NCBI RefSeq assembly: GCF_028583725.1
Contig: NZ_CP110680.1
Span: 4,154,001 to 4,218,000 of the forward strand
DNA: 64,000 nucleotides
Source of the DNA: Cellulomonas fimi
Lineage (GTDB): Bacteria; Actinomycetota; Actinomycetes; Actinomycetales; Cellulomonadaceae
Reading direction: 5' to 3'
Under the pieces are notes generated by a model, which was not told the origin of the DNA, did not search any database, and saw only the letters and a list, made by a program, of their open reading frames with translations. The position numbers were made by a program, and so were the translations under genes. Below, in pieces: positions 51,990-61,029 of this stretch. The stretch's first letter is position 1, and every line of letters begins with the position of its first letter.

Positions 51990-52921
51990 GCCGTGGTCCG
52001 GCGCCGGCGGGACGTGACGACGGCCACGGCGAGCGCACCGAGCCCCAGGAGCAGCCCGGCGCCGCCGAGGGCGCGAGCGACGACGTCGGTCGGCTCGCCG
52101 TCGCTGGTGACCGGGTCGTCGGACGCGCTGACGTCGGCGCCGGGCGCAGCGGTCCCGGCATCCCCGGCGTCGTCGTCCGCGTCCGGGTCGGGCGCGGCCG
52201 TGGTGGTGAGGACCGGCGCGGGGTGCGCAGGCTCGCTGCCGTCGGCGGCCACCTCGTCCCAGTCGACGACGGTGCCGTCGCTGTACGACTGGTGCGCGGG
52301 CAGCACGACGTCGAGACCGACCTCGTCCGGGAGCGGCCCGGCGGAGATCTCGAACTCCTGGAACTGCCCGTCGCCGATCTCGGCCCCGGGCGCCGCGGTC
52401 CAGGTCACGCGCGCGGGGGCTTCGGTGATCGTCGTGCCGTGGCTGTCGACGGGCTCGGCCAGCGGCGCCGTCTCGACGGTCGCGGTCCACCCGGGGACGG
52501 GCCGCGTCGACACGAACAGGAACGGGGTGTCGGTCGGCAGGTCGACGACGACCTGCGTCGTGACGGCCGTCGCCGACTCGTTCGGCACGCGGAACGTCAA
52601 CGCGCTCCAGCCGCCCGCGACGGTGCTCTCGGGGATGACGCGGACATGCGCGTCGGCGGCGGTGGGGAGCACCGCGACGGCCAGGCCGAGCGCCACGACG
52701 ACCGCAGCCCGGTGACGCGCGGACCGCCCGACGCGGGTTCGGGCGGCTGGACGGGCCGACGACGCGAGGGCACGTGCGCTCAGAGAGGCCGCGCTCGACG
52801 CGGGTGCGGCGAGGGAGGCGGCCGCGGGGGCCGACGGCGTGACGGCGGCGCGGGCGGTCGCACGTGCCGCGGCGCGCGCGGGTGCGGGGACGGGGACGGG
52901 GACGGCGACGTGCAGGGGCAT
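51986..52921 (-). CDS. YcnI family (DUF1775) copper-binding protein
   Basis: The 311-residue exported protein has the YcnI layout: signal segment ending ADA, then His92 in HVRVIPESTVAGGW, where the N-terminal His and the Trp are the known copper-site residues of the family. FRVPNESATAVTTQVVVDLP, a beta domain to about residue 230, an acidic linker and a C-terminal anchor helix follow. The first about 65 residues before the hydrophobic core are Ala/Pro-rich and unusually long, but GAAGGA supports the ATG at 52921. It is coupled to copC and probably acts as a copper chaperone at the cell surface. Confidence 0.9.
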   Translation of the reverse strand: MPLHVAVPVPVPAPARAAARATARAAVTPSAPAAASLAAPASSAASLSARALASSARPAARTRVGRSARHRAAVVVALGLAVAVLPTAADAHVRVIPESTVAGGWSALTFRVPNESATAVTTQVVVDLPTDTPFLFVSTRPVPGWTATVETAPLAEPVDSHGTTITEAPARVTWTAAPGAEIGDGQFQEFEISAGPLPDEVGLDVVLPAHQSYSDGTVVDWDEVAADGSEPAHPAPVLTTTAAPDPDADDDAGDAGTAAPGADVSASDDPVTSDGEPTDVVARALGGAGLLLGLGALAVAVVTSRRRRTTA

Positions 52922-53083
52922 GAGGGTCCTTCGGGCGTCGCGGACCGAGGTCCGCGGGGTGGTCGTGGAAGGGCGCGGCCCGACGCCCGGCCTCGACGAC
53001 GAGGGTCGGCGGTCCGGGCGAGGCGCGCGGCTCCCGCGCGACGACCACCGATCGCCCCTCCTGGAGCGGGCCCGGCGGTCGCG

Positions 53084-53806
53084 TCAGCGCGCGGGGGGTG
53101 CGGGCGGGGCCGCGGGTGGGCCGCGGCGGGGGTGGGCGCGCGCCCAGGGCGCTCGGTGCGGCGACGCGTCGACGACGGGACCGACGAGCGGCGCACCGGC
53201 GGGCACGACGAGGGGCGCGGGCACGACGACGCGGGGCCGCAGCCAGGCGAGCAGCCAGTGCAGCGCCCGGTCGCCGCCGGCGACGACGAGCGCGGTCAGG
53301 ACGGTCGCGACGACGTGCAGCACGAGCATCGCGGACGCCCCGAGCAGCGGGGCGGCGACACCGTGGGGGTCGGCGCAGGCCACGGTCCCGACGGCCTGCC
53401 CGGTGTGCGCGGCGTGGTCCACGACCTGCCCGACGGCATGTCCGGCGTGACCCGCACCGGGTGCGGTCGCGAGCGCGGCGTGCTCGGCGGCGGTGTGTCC
53501 GGCGTGCGGGTCGCCGGCCGCGACGGAGGAGCCGGCGACGCAGGCGGTCGCGCCGAGGACGGTGAACGCGTGGTGCAGTACGAGCTGCCCGACGCCGAGG
53601 ACGGCCGTGACCGCGACGACCCCGAGCCGGCGGCCCGCGAGCGCGACGCACACCGCGAGCACGAGCGAGGTCAGCGCGACCAGGACGACACCCGCGGGGA
53701 GCACCCCGCCGCCGAGGACGTGCGCGAGCCCGGCGAGCGCGACGACGACGGACGCGACGACGCCCGCGCGCACCAGGCGCCACGGTCCCGTCGTCGCGGA
53801 GGGCAT
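53084..53806 (-). CDS. His-rich polytopic membrane protein of the copper operon
   Basis: I do not recognise a named family. The 240-residue protein has about five hydrophobic helices. A long extracytoplasmic-type loop is rich in His, Ala and Gly (GDPHAGHTAAEHAALA, HAGHAVGQVVDHAAHTG). The C-terminus is a Pro-rich tail. It is the first gene of the copper operon, 162 bp before ycnI. The loop would suit transient copper binding, which is inference from composition and context. The ATG at 53806 is chosen; upstream in-frame sequence is Arg-rich. Confidence 0.65.
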   Translation of the reverse strand: MPSATTGPWRLVRAGVVASVVVALAGLAHVLGGGVLPAGVVLVALTSLVLAVCVALAGRRLGVVAVTAVLGVGQLVLHHAFTVLGATACVAGSSVAAGDPHAGHTAAEHAALATAPGAGHAGHAVGQVVDHAAHTGQAVGTVACADPHGVAAPLLGASAMLVLHVVATVLTALVVAGGDRALHWLLAWLRPRVVVPAPLVVPAGAPLVGPVVDASPHRAPWARAHPRRGPPAAPPAPPAR

Positions 53807-54030
53807 CCGGTCACGGTAGCTGCGCAGGTGGGACGTCCCGATCCCGTGAAAAGTTTCGTGCGCCTGCGACCTGGCGGGACGCTCGCCGGGCTCGCGGGTG
53901 TGACGGGGAACACGCGGGTGCATGCTCGGTGTTGGGCTCAGTCGGACGCGAGCCCGCGCGTCCCGCGGACCCCGGCCCGCACCGCATCGCCGCTCCACCG
54001 TCCCCCGCACCTCGCCGTCGAGAAGGACCG

Positions 54031-55860
54031 ATGCCCGCAGACGCCGCCACGGCCACCCCCGCACCTCCCGTGTTCCACCCGCCCACGCACCGGGAGATCC
54101 GCACGATCCTCGGCGGGCTCATGCTCGGCATGTTCCTCGCGGCGCTCGACCAGACGATCGTCGCGACGTCGATCCGCACGATCGGGGACGACCTGCACGG
54201 ACTGTCGTTGCAGGCGTGGGTGACGACGGCGTACCTGCTGACGGCGACGATCTCGACGCCCCTGTACGGCAAGCTCTCCGACATCTACGGCCGCAAGCCG
54301 TTCTACCTGCTGGCGATCGCACTGTTCGTGACGGGGTCGCTGCTGTCCGGGACGGCCGGCTCGATGTACGAGCTCGCGCTGTTCCGCGGCCTGCAGGGCC
54401 TGGGGGCGGGCGGTCTGATGGCGCTCGCGATCACGATCCTCGGCGACCTGGTCGCGCCCCGGGAACGTGCGCGGTACCAGGGGTACTTCCTCGCGGTGTT
54501 CGGCACGTCGTCGGTGCTCGGGCCGGTGATCGGCGGGTTCTTCGCGGGGGCCGACGAGATCCTGGGGATCACCGGGTGGCGCTGGGTGTTCCTCGTGAAC
54601 GTGCCGATCGGCATCCTCGCGTTCGTCGTCATCCAGCGCGTGCTGCACCTGCCGCCGCTGCGGCGGGTCGAGCACCGCATCGACTGGCCGGGCGCGCTGG
54701 CCCTCGTCATGGCGCTCGTCCCGCTGCTGATCGTCGCGGAGCAGGGCCGCGAGTGGGGCTGGTCGTCGGGCCGCTCCGTCGCCGCGTACGCGACCGGCGC
54801 CGTCGGCCTGCTGCTGTTCTGGCTCGCCGAGCGGCGGGCCGAGCAGGACGCGATCCTGCCGCTCTACCTGTTCCGCAACCGGACGTTCGGGGTGGGCGCG
54901 GCCGCGAACGTCGTCATCGGCCTCGGGATGTTCGGCGGGCTCGCGACGCTGCCGCTGTACCTGCAGATCGTCCGCGGGCAGACGCCGACGGAGGCGGGCC
55001 TGACGCTGATCCCGTTCACCGTCGGCATCATGTCCGGGTCCGTCATCGCGGGCCAGACGACCGCGCGCACCGGCCGGTACAAGGTGTTCCCCGTCATCGG
55101 CACGATGCTCATGGTCGTCGGCGCGCTGCTGTTCTCGCGGCTCGCGGTCGAGACGCCGTTCTGGCAGATCTTCGCGTCGTCGGTCGTGTTCGGCCTGGGC
55201 CTCGGCCTCACGATGCAGCCGCTCGTGCTCGCGGTGCAGAACGCGGTGGCGATCCGCGACATGGGCGTCGCGACGTCGTCGTCGCTGTTCTTCCGGCAGA
55301 TGGGCGGCACGCTGGGCACGGCCGTCTTCCTGTCGATCCTGTTCTCGACGGTCGGCGGCAACATCCGCGACGCGTTCGCACGGCTCCTGCCGACACCCGA
55401 CCTCCAGGCCGCCCTCACGGACCGGGCCGTGCTCGCCGACCCCGCGAACGCCGCCGTGGCCGAGGCGATCCGGGGCGGCGGGTCCCTGCCCTCGCTCGAC
55501 GACTCCTCGTTCATCGGCGCGCTCGACCCGCGGCTCGCGCAGCCGTTCCTCGAGGGGTTCGCGCAGTCCGTCGACCTCGTGCTGCTCATCGCGGCCTGCA
55601 TCATGGTCGTCGGCGTCGTGCTCACGATCCTGCTGCCCGAGCTGCCGCTGCGGACCGTCTCCGGCATCGAGGGGCGCCTCGCCGAGGGTGCCGACGCCGA
55701 CGCGCCGCCGGCCGCGGACCCGGCCGTCGAGACGCCGCGCACCGCAGGCGGGCCCGTGACCGCGATCGGGGGCGTCACCGCGACCGTCGCCGACGCCGAC
55801 GCCGCACGTCGGGAGGCCGCCGCCGCACCCGGCCCGCCCGCGGATCTGCCGGATCGCTGA
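54031..55860 (+). CDS. DHA2-family MFS drug:H+ antiporter (EmrB/QacA type)
   Basis: The 609-residue transporter has about 14 membrane helices. Motif C-like and motif A features include LGGLMLGMFLAALDQTIVATSIRTI (first helix signature, split over residues 27-51), GKLSDIYGRKPFY and LGPVIGGFF. A cytoplasmic Ala/Asp/Pro tail of about 80 residues follows the last helix. It would export hydrophobic compounds using the proton gradient; the substrate is unknown. GAGAAGGA before the ATG at 54031 fixes the start. It is divergent from the copper operon, and the Rieske gene follows 63 bp downstream. Confidence 0.92.
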   Translation: MPADAATATPAPPVFHPPTHREIRTILGGLMLGMFLAALDQTIVATSIRTIGDDLHGLSLQAWVTTAYLLTATISTPLYGKLSDIYGRKPFYLLAIALFVTGSLLSGTAGSMYELALFRGLQGLGAGGLMALAITILGDLVAPRERARYQGYFLAVFGTSSVLGPVIGGFFAGADEILGITGWRWVFLVNVPIGILAFVVIQRVLHLPPLRRVEHRIDWPGALALVMALVPLLIVAEQGREWGWSSGRSVAAYATGAVGLLLFWLAERRAEQDAILPLYLFRNRTFGVGAAANVVIGLGMFGGLATLPLYLQIVRGQTPTEAGLTLIPFTVGIMSGSVIAGQTTARTGRYKVFPVIGTMLMVVGALLFSRLAVETPFWQIFASSVVFGLGLGLTMQPLVLAVQNAVAIRDMGVATSSSLFFRQMGGTLGTAVFLSILFSTVGGNIRDAFARLLPTPDLQAALTDRAVLADPANAAVAEAIRGGGSLPSLDDSSFIGALDPRLAQPFLEGFAQSVDLVLLIAACIMVVGVVLTILLPELPLRTVSGIEGRLAEGADADAPPAADPAVETPRTAGGPVTAIGGVTATVADADAARREAAAAPGPPADLPDR

Positions 55861-55923
55861 ACCATCCGAGCCGCGGGACCGTGTGAACCGTTGACACGAC
55901 GGAGCCCAGCACCGGAGGCCGCG

Positions 55924-56448
55924 ATGCCGCAGATCCAGGAGTCCCCCGCCCGTTCCACCGACACCCCCGCCGCCGCGCACGCGTGCGACGGGTGCGTCGA
56001 CCGCCGGCAGGTGCTGCAGCGCGCCGGCCTGGTGACCATGGGCGTCGCCGCCGCCGGGGTGCTCGCCGCGTGCTCCGCGAGCGGGTCGGGCGACGGCGGT
56101 TCGGGCGGGTCCGGGGGCGGCGGGGGCGACGGCGCCTCGCAGCCCGCGGCCGACGGCTCGCTCGCCCAGGTGTCCGACATCCCCGTCGGCGGCGCGATCT
56201 CCGCGACCGACGCCGACGGCAACAAGATCCTGCTCGTGCAGCCCGAGGCCGGGACGGTCGTCGCCCTGTCCGCGGTCTGCACCCACCAGGGCTGCACCGT
56301 CGTCCCCGACGGCGACGAGCTGCACTGCCCGTGCCACGGCTCGGTGTTCGACCTGACCGGCAAGAACGTGTCCGGCCCCGCACCCGAGCCGCTGCCCCCT
56401 GTCGACGTGCACGTCGCCGACGGCGCCGTGCTCCCCGGGAAGGCCTGA
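55924..56448 (+). CDS. Rieske [2Fe-2S] lipoprotein, Tat-type
   Basis: The 174-residue protein has a signal region with DRRQVLQRAG and a lipobox VLAAC, so it is probably a Tat-exported lipoprotein. A Gly/Ser linker leads to a Rieske domain with both cluster motifs, CTHQGC and CPCHGS. It carries electrons at the outer face of the membrane. Strong GGAGG before the ATG at 55924. The next gene, a four-helix membrane protein, starts 3 bp after its stop, so the two are probably partners. Confidence 0.9.
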   Translation: MPQIQESPARSTDTPAAAHACDGCVDRRQVLQRAGLVTMGVAAAGVLAACSASGSGDGGSGGSGGGGGDGASQPAADGSLAQVSDIPVGGAISATDADGNKILLVQPEAGTVVALSAVCTHQGCTVVPDGDELHCPCHGSVFDLTGKNVSGPAPEPLPPVDVHVADGAVLPGKA

Positions 56449-56451
56449 GCC

Positions 56452-56886
56452 ATGACCGCCCCCACCGCGGGTGCCGCGCGCACGGTCGCGCGTCGCCCGA
56501 TCGCCCTCGGCCTGCGCGTCGTGATCGCGGTCTGCGTGGTCACGTCCGCCGTCGTCCACCTCATCCTGTGGAACGACGGCATGAAGAGCGTCGACGTCGT
56601 CGGCCCCGCGTTCCTCCTCAACGGGATCGGCGGGCTCGTGCTCGGGGTCCTGCTGCTCGTGTGGCGGTCGGTCTGGCCGCTGCTCGGCGCGATCGGGTTC
56701 GGTGCGGCGACGCTCGGCGCGTTCGTCATAGCGACGACCGTCGGGCTGTTCGGTGTGCAGTCCCGCTGGGAGGGCACGAACGAGTGGATCTCCGCGATCA
56801 CCGAGGCGCTGGCGATCGTCCTCGGGATCGTCGCGATCGTCGTCGAGCGGCGCATGGTCGCCGCTGCTCGCCCGACGGCCGTCTGA
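56452..56886 (+). CDS. four-helix integral membrane protein
   Basis: A 144-residue membrane protein with four hydrophobic helices (LGLRVVIAVCVVTSAVVHLIL, split over residues 19-39; AFLLNGIGGLVLGVLLLVW; LLGAIGFGAATLGAFVIAT; EALAIVLGIVAIVVE). It has a His in the first helix, suggestive of a haem or quinone contact, but no family is recognised with confidence. It lies 3 bp after the Rieske gene, implying a shared redox task. A terminator follows. Confidence 0.7.
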   Translation: MTAPTAGAARTVARRPIALGLRVVIAVCVVTSAVVHLILWNDGMKSVDVVGPAFLLNGIGGLVLGVLLLVWRSVWPLLGAIGFGAATLGAFVIATTVGLFGVQSRWEGTNEWISAITEALAIVLGIVAIVVERRMVAAARPTAV

Positions 56887-56892
56887 CGAGAC

Positions 56893-56931
56893 GACCGGCC
56901 GGGTCAGGACCCGAGGTCCGCCCGGCCGGTC
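56893..56931. terminator. terminator between Rieske unit and E2 gene
   Basis: GACCGGCCGGG (56893-56903) pairs perfectly with CCCGGCCGGTC (56921-56931). The 17-nt loop can itself form a short GGAC/GTCC stem. It lies between convergent genes. Confidence 0.8.
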
Positions 56932-56973
56932 CACGTCGGGACCGGGAGACGCCGCGACGCCTCGATGCCCGGG

Positions 56974-58692
56974 TCAGCCCCAGACGAGGCCCTGCGCGGG
57001 GTCCGCCAGCACCGACGCGACGTCCGCGAGCACGCGCGCGCCGAGCTCGCCGTCGACGAGCCGGTGGTCGAACGACAGCGCGAGCTGCGTGACGTGCCGC
57101 GGCTTGACCTTGCCCTTGTGCACCCACGGCTGCAGCCGGATCGCGCCGAACGCGAGGATCGCCGCCTCGCCCGGGTTGAGGATCGGCGTGCCCGTGTCGA
57201 TGCCGAACACGCCCACGTTGGTGATCGTGATCGTCCCGTCGGCCATGTCGGACGGTGACGTCCGCCCCGCGCGCGCGGTCGCCGTGAGATCGCCGAGCCC
57301 CTGCGCGAGCTCGAGCAGGCTCATGCGGTGCGCGTCCTTGACGTTCGGCACGACGAGCCCGCGCGGGGTCGCCGCCGCGATGCCCAGGTTGATGTAGTGC
57401 TTGTAGACGATCTCCTGCGCGACGTCGTCCCACGACGCGTTGATCTCCGGGTGGCGGCGCACCGCGAGCATGAGCGCCTTCGCCGCGATCAGCAGCGGCG
57501 TGACGCGCACGTCGGCGAACTCCTTGTCCGCCCGCAGCCGCTCGACGAGCCGCATGGTGCGCGTGACGTCGACCGTGTGGAAGACGGTGACGTGCGGCGC
57601 GGTGAACGCGCTGGTCACCATCGCCTCCGCGGTCCGCTTGCGCACCGACTTCACCGGGACGCGCGTCTGGCGGCCGTCGGGGGACACGGTGCCCGTCGCG
57701 AGCCACGGCTTGTCGTCGCCGGGGTACGTCGCGAGCGTCCGCGCCTCGGCCTGCGCGGCGTGCGCGAGGACGTCCTCGCGCGTGACGATCCCGCCGGGTC
57801 CGGTCGGCGTGACGGAGTCGAGGTCGACCCCGAGCTCGCGCGCCAGCTTGCGGACGGGCGGCTTGGCGAGGGCGTGGCCGCCCGCACGGGGGGCGGCGGT
57901 CGCGGCTCCGGTCGACGTGCCGCCGCCGGCCGCGGCGCCCGTCACGGCCGCGACCGCGCCCGGCGCGCCACCGCGTGCGCGTCGGGTCGCGCTCGGGTCG
58001 GCCAGTCCGTAGCCCACGAGCACCGCCTGACGGCCCTCACCGCCGGACGCGGCGTCACCACCACCCGACGTGCCGGGGTGACCGCCCGCGGCGGTCGTGG
58101 TCGCACCGCCGTCCCCGGCGGTCGTGGTCGTGCCACCGGCGGCGACGGCCGTCGTCGTGAGCCCTGCCGCCGTCCGGGCCGCGGGCGTGCCACCGAGACC
58201 GGCCGCCGCGCGGGGTGCGGTCGCGTCGCGGCCCCCTGCGGCCGCGGAGCCCGCGTCGAGGCCCGCGGCGTGCTCGTCGTGCGCGCGCACCTCCGACGCG
58301 CGTCGCGCGGCCTCGGCCTGCTCGCGCACCGCCGCGACCTCGTCCGCACCGCCGGGCTCGACACCCGCGTGCCGGTCGCCGCCGCCACGGTGGCCGTGCT
58401 CGATCGCCCCGCCGTGCGCCGGCGCCGGGGCGGGCGCCTCGCCCGTCGGGTCGGTGTCGATCTCGATGATCGGCGTGCCGACGTCGACCGTCTGCCCCGG
58501 CTCGACGAGGATCGCCGAGACGACGCCTGTCCACGGGGACGGCAGGTCGACGAGCGACTTCGCCGTCTCGATCTCGACGATCGTCTGGTTGACCTCGACG
58601 GCGTCCCCGACCGCCACGTGCCACGCGACGATCTCGGCCTCGGTCAGGCCCTCGCCCGCGTCGGGCAGCGGGAACTGCTGGTAGGTCGGCAC
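56974..58692 (-). CDS. 2-oxo-acid dehydrogenase E2 component, dihydrolipoamide acyltransferase
   Basis: The 572-residue E2 has one lipoyl domain (residues 3-80) with lipoylated K45 in EIETAKSLVDL. An exceptionally long Ala/Gly/Thr/His linker follows (about 85-265). The peripheral-subunit-binding domain is near 270-310 (KPPVRKLARELGVDLDSV). The catalytic acyltransferase domain ends with DHRLVDGELG, bearing the active-site His. It transfers acyl groups from E1 to CoA. It is the third gene of the E1alpha-E1beta-E2 operon; the separating gap holds a strong hairpin. No E3 gene follows. Confidence 0.9.
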   Translation of the reverse strand: MPTYQQFPLPDAGEGLTEAEIVAWHVAVGDAVEVNQTIVEIETAKSLVDLPSPWTGVVSAILVEPGQTVDVGTPIIEIDTDPTGEAPAPAPAHGGAIEHGHRGGGDRHAGVEPGGADEVAAVREQAEAARRASEVRAHDEHAAGLDAGSAAAGGRDATAPRAAAGLGGTPAARTAAGLTTTAVAAGGTTTTAGDGGATTTAAGGHPGTSGGGDAASGGEGRQAVLVGYGLADPSATRRARGGAPGAVAAVTGAAAGGGTSTGAATAAPRAGGHALAKPPVRKLARELGVDLDSVTPTGPGGIVTREDVLAHAAQAEARTLATYPGDDKPWLATGTVSPDGRQTRVPVKSVRKRTAEAMVTSAFTAPHVTVFHTVDVTRTMRLVERLRADKEFADVRVTPLLIAAKALMLAVRRHPEINASWDDVAQEIVYKHYINLGIAAATPRGLVVPNVKDAHRMSLLELAQGLGDLTATARAGRTSPSDMADGTITITNVGVFGIDTGTPILNPGEAAILAFGAIRLQPWVHKGKVKPRHVTQLALSFDHRLVDGELGARVLADVASVLADPAQGLVWG

Positions 58693-58742
58693 GTGCGGGT
58701 CCTCCTCGGACGGGGGGTAGGTCGACGAGCGGGTCGGGTGGG

Positions 58743-58783
58743 CCCGCGCCGCCGCGTCAGGGGTGGCGACGCAGCGGCGCGGG
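58743..58783 (-). promoter_or_regulatory. intercistronic hairpin between E1beta and E2
   Basis: CCCGCGCCGCCGCGTC (58743-58758) and GACGCAGCGGCGCGGG (58768-58783) pair at 15 of 16 positions with a 9-nt loop, inside the operon. It may attenuate or stabilise the mRNA to set component ratios. Confidence 0.6.
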
Positions 58784-58791
58784 CGAAGCCG

Positions 58792-59823
58792 TCAGAACGC
58801 GAGTGCGCGCTCGACGGCGTCCAGGACCCGGTCGAGACCGGGCAGGTAGTCGTGCTCGACCTTCGCGACCGGGTAGGGCGCGTGGAACCCGCCGACGCGC
58901 AGCACCGGCGCCTGCAGGTGGTAGAAGCACTCCTCGGTGATGCGGGCCGCGACCTCGCCGCCCGTCCCGTACAGCACGGGCGCCTCGTGCACGACGACGC
59001 AGCGGCCGGTGCGGCGGACCGACTCGGCGACGGTCGCGGTGTCGAGCGGGGACAGCGCGCGCAGGTCGACGACCTCGATGCTCGTGCCCTCCGCCGCGGC
59101 GGCCTCGGCGGCCTTGAGCGCGGTCTGCACGGTGGGCCCGTACGCCACGAGCGTGACGTCGGTGCCCGCGCGCACGACGCGCGCCTTGTCGAGCAGCGGC
59201 CCGCTCGGGTCGGCGTCCAGGTCGACGTCGCCCTTCTCCCAGTACCGGCCCTTCGGCTCGAAGAACAGGACGGGGTCGGGCGACGTGATCGCCTGCTGGA
59301 TCATCCCGTACGCCTCGACGGGGCTCGACGGGCTGACGACGCGCAGGCCCGCGGTGTGCGCGAACAGCACCTCGGGCGACTCCGAGTGGTGCTCGACCGC
59401 GCCGATGCCGCCGCCGTAGGGGATGCGGATGACGACGGGCAGCGTGAGGCGGCCCTTCGACCGGTAGTGCATCTTCGACAGCTGCGTGGTGATCTGGTCG
59501 AAGGCCGGGAAGACGAAGCCGTCGAACTGGATCTCGCAGACCGGACGGTAGCCGCGCAGCGCGAGACCGATCGCGGTGCCGACGATCCCCGACTCCGCGA
59601 GCGGCGTGTCGACCACGCGGTCGTCGCCGAAGTCCTTCTGCAGGCCGTCCGTCACACGGAAGACGCCGCCGAGCTTGCCGATGTCCTCGCCCATGAGCAG
59701 CACGCGCGGGTCGTTCTCGAGCGCGCGTCGCAGGCCCAGGTTGATCGCCTTCGCGAACGTCAGCTTCTGCGTGCCGCGGGTGCCGGCGTCCGCCGCGCGC
59801 ACCTCGGTCGTGGTCGTGCTCAC
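58792..59823 (-). CDS. 2-oxo-acid dehydrogenase E1 component, beta subunit
   Basis: The 343-residue protein is a full-length E1beta of the transketolase-like family. It opens with LTFAKAINLGLRRALENDPRVLLMGEDIG (continuous over residues 17-45), followed by FDGFVFPAFDQI, HHSESPEVLFAHTAGLRVV, and the C-terminal VVVHEAPVLYGTGGEVAARI. With E1alpha it forms the thiamine-diphosphate enzyme that decarboxylates pyruvate or a branched-chain keto acid. Its ATG overlaps the E1alpha stop (59820-59823, ATGA), ensuring equal synthesis. Confidence 0.92.
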   Translation of the reverse strand: MSTTTTEVRAADAGTRGTQKLTFAKAINLGLRRALENDPRVLLMGEDIGKLGGVFRVTDGLQKDFGDDRVVDTPLAESGIVGTAIGLALRGYRPVCEIQFDGFVFPAFDQITTQLSKMHYRSKGRLTLPVVIRIPYGGGIGAVEHHSESPEVLFAHTAGLRVVSPSSPVEAYGMIQQAITSPDPVLFFEPKGRYWEKGDVDLDADPSGPLLDKARVVRAGTDVTLVAYGPTVQTALKAAEAAAAEGTSIEVVDLRALSPLDTATVAESVRRTGRCVVVHEAPVLYGTGGEVAARITEECFYHLQAPVLRVGGFHAPYPVAKVEHDYLPGLDRVLDAVERALAF

Positions 59824-60965
59824 CGGTGGCTCCCTTCCCGCGACTGGCCGGCGTCCGTGAACGACGCCTCGTACCGCTCGAACCAGGCACGCTCGCCCTC
59901 GACGACGGCGTGCGGCGTGGCGTAGACGTGCTCGAACATCGACGCCGACGACGGGCGGCCCATCGCGCGCACCTCGGTGCGGATGCGCTCACCCAGCGCG
60001 TCGGCCTCGTCGGCGACCTGCTCGACGAACTCCGCCGACAGCTCGCCGAGCTGCTCGAGGTGCAGCCGGAGGCGGTCGATCGGGTCGCGGCGGCGCCAGT
60101 ACTCCTCCTCCGCGCTCGTGCGGTAGCGCGACGGGTCGTCCGACGTGGTGTGCGCGCCCATGCGGTACGTGAACGCCTCGACGAACGTCGGGCCGCCGCC
60201 GGTCCGCGCGCGTTCGAGCGCCTGGTGCGTCACCGCGTAGGTGGCGAGGACGTCGTTGCCGTCGACCCGCACCGAGGGGACGCCGAACCCGGGCCCGCGG
60301 TCGGCCAGCGGCACCCTGGCCTGCTTCGACGTCGGCTCGGAGATCGCCCACTGGTTGTTCTGGCAGAAGAACACGACGGGCGCGTTGTTCACCGCGGCGA
60401 ACACGAGCGCCTCGTTGACGTCGCCCTGGGACGTCGCGCCGTCGCCGAAGTAGACGACGACCGCCGCGTCCCGCTCGGGGTCGCCCGTGCCGACCAGGCC
60501 GTCGCGCTGGAGCCCCATCGCGTAGCCCGTCGCGTGCAGCGTGTGCGAGCCGATGACGAGCGTGTACAGGTGGAAGCCGTGCGCGACCGGGTCCCAGCCG
60601 CCGTGGTCGACGCCGCGGAACAGCCGCAGGACCTGCGCGAGGTCGACGCCGCGGACGTGCGCGACGCCGTGCTCGCGGTAGCTCGGGAAGACGTGGTCGC
60701 GCGGGCTCATCGCGTGGGCGGAGCCGATCTGCGCGGCCTCCTGGCCGAGCCCCTGCGCGAACAACGCGAGCTCGCCCTGGCGCTGCAGCGACGTCGCCTC
60801 GGTGTCGAACCGGCGCACGAGCACCATGTCGCGGTACAGCGCGCGCAGGCCGTCGGCGTCGAGGTGCGCGACGCGGGGGTCGAGGTCGGGGTGCGGGACG
60901 CGCTCACCCGTGGGAGTCAGCAGCTGGACGAGACCGTCGTCGGTCGGCGGGCTGGTCTGGCTCAC
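59820..60965 (-). CDS. pdhA: 2-oxo-acid dehydrogenase E1 component, alpha subunit (pyruvate or branched-chain)
   Basis: The 381-residue E1alpha contains LQRQGELALFAQGLGQEAAQIG, FPSYREHGVAHVRGVD and the thiamine-diphosphate motif GDGATSQGDVNEAL...QNNQWAIS, then GNDVLATYAV and the phosphorylation-loop-like YRMGAHTTSDDPSRYR. It resembles both acetyl-transferring pyruvate dehydrogenase E1alpha and mycobacterial BkdA, so the keto-acid substrate is open. AAGGAG 6 bp upstream supports the GTG at 60965 over the GTG at 60980. The promoter side carries tandem palindromes. Confidence 0.88.
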   Translation of the reverse strand: MSQTSPPTDDGLVQLLTPTGERVPHPDLDPRVAHLDADGLRALYRDMVLVRRFDTEATSLQRQGELALFAQGLGQEAAQIGSAHAMSPRDHVFPSYREHGVAHVRGVDLAQVLRLFRGVDHGGWDPVAHGFHLYTLVIGSHTLHATGYAMGLQRDGLVGTGDPERDAAVVVYFGDGATSQGDVNEALVFAAVNNAPVVFFCQNNQWAISEPTSKQARVPLADRGPGFGVPSVRVDGNDVLATYAVTHQALERARTGGGPTFVEAFTYRMGAHTTSDDPSRYRTSAEEEYWRRRDPIDRLRLHLEQLGELSAEFVEQVADEADALGERIRTEVRAMGRPSSASMFEHVYATPHAVVEGERAWFERYEASFTDAGQSREGSHR

Positions 60966-61029
60966 GCGGTTCTCCTTCACGCCGGCGGCGGTGGCCGCTC
61001 GTGGTCGGGCAGTCCGGGTCGTTGGCTCG

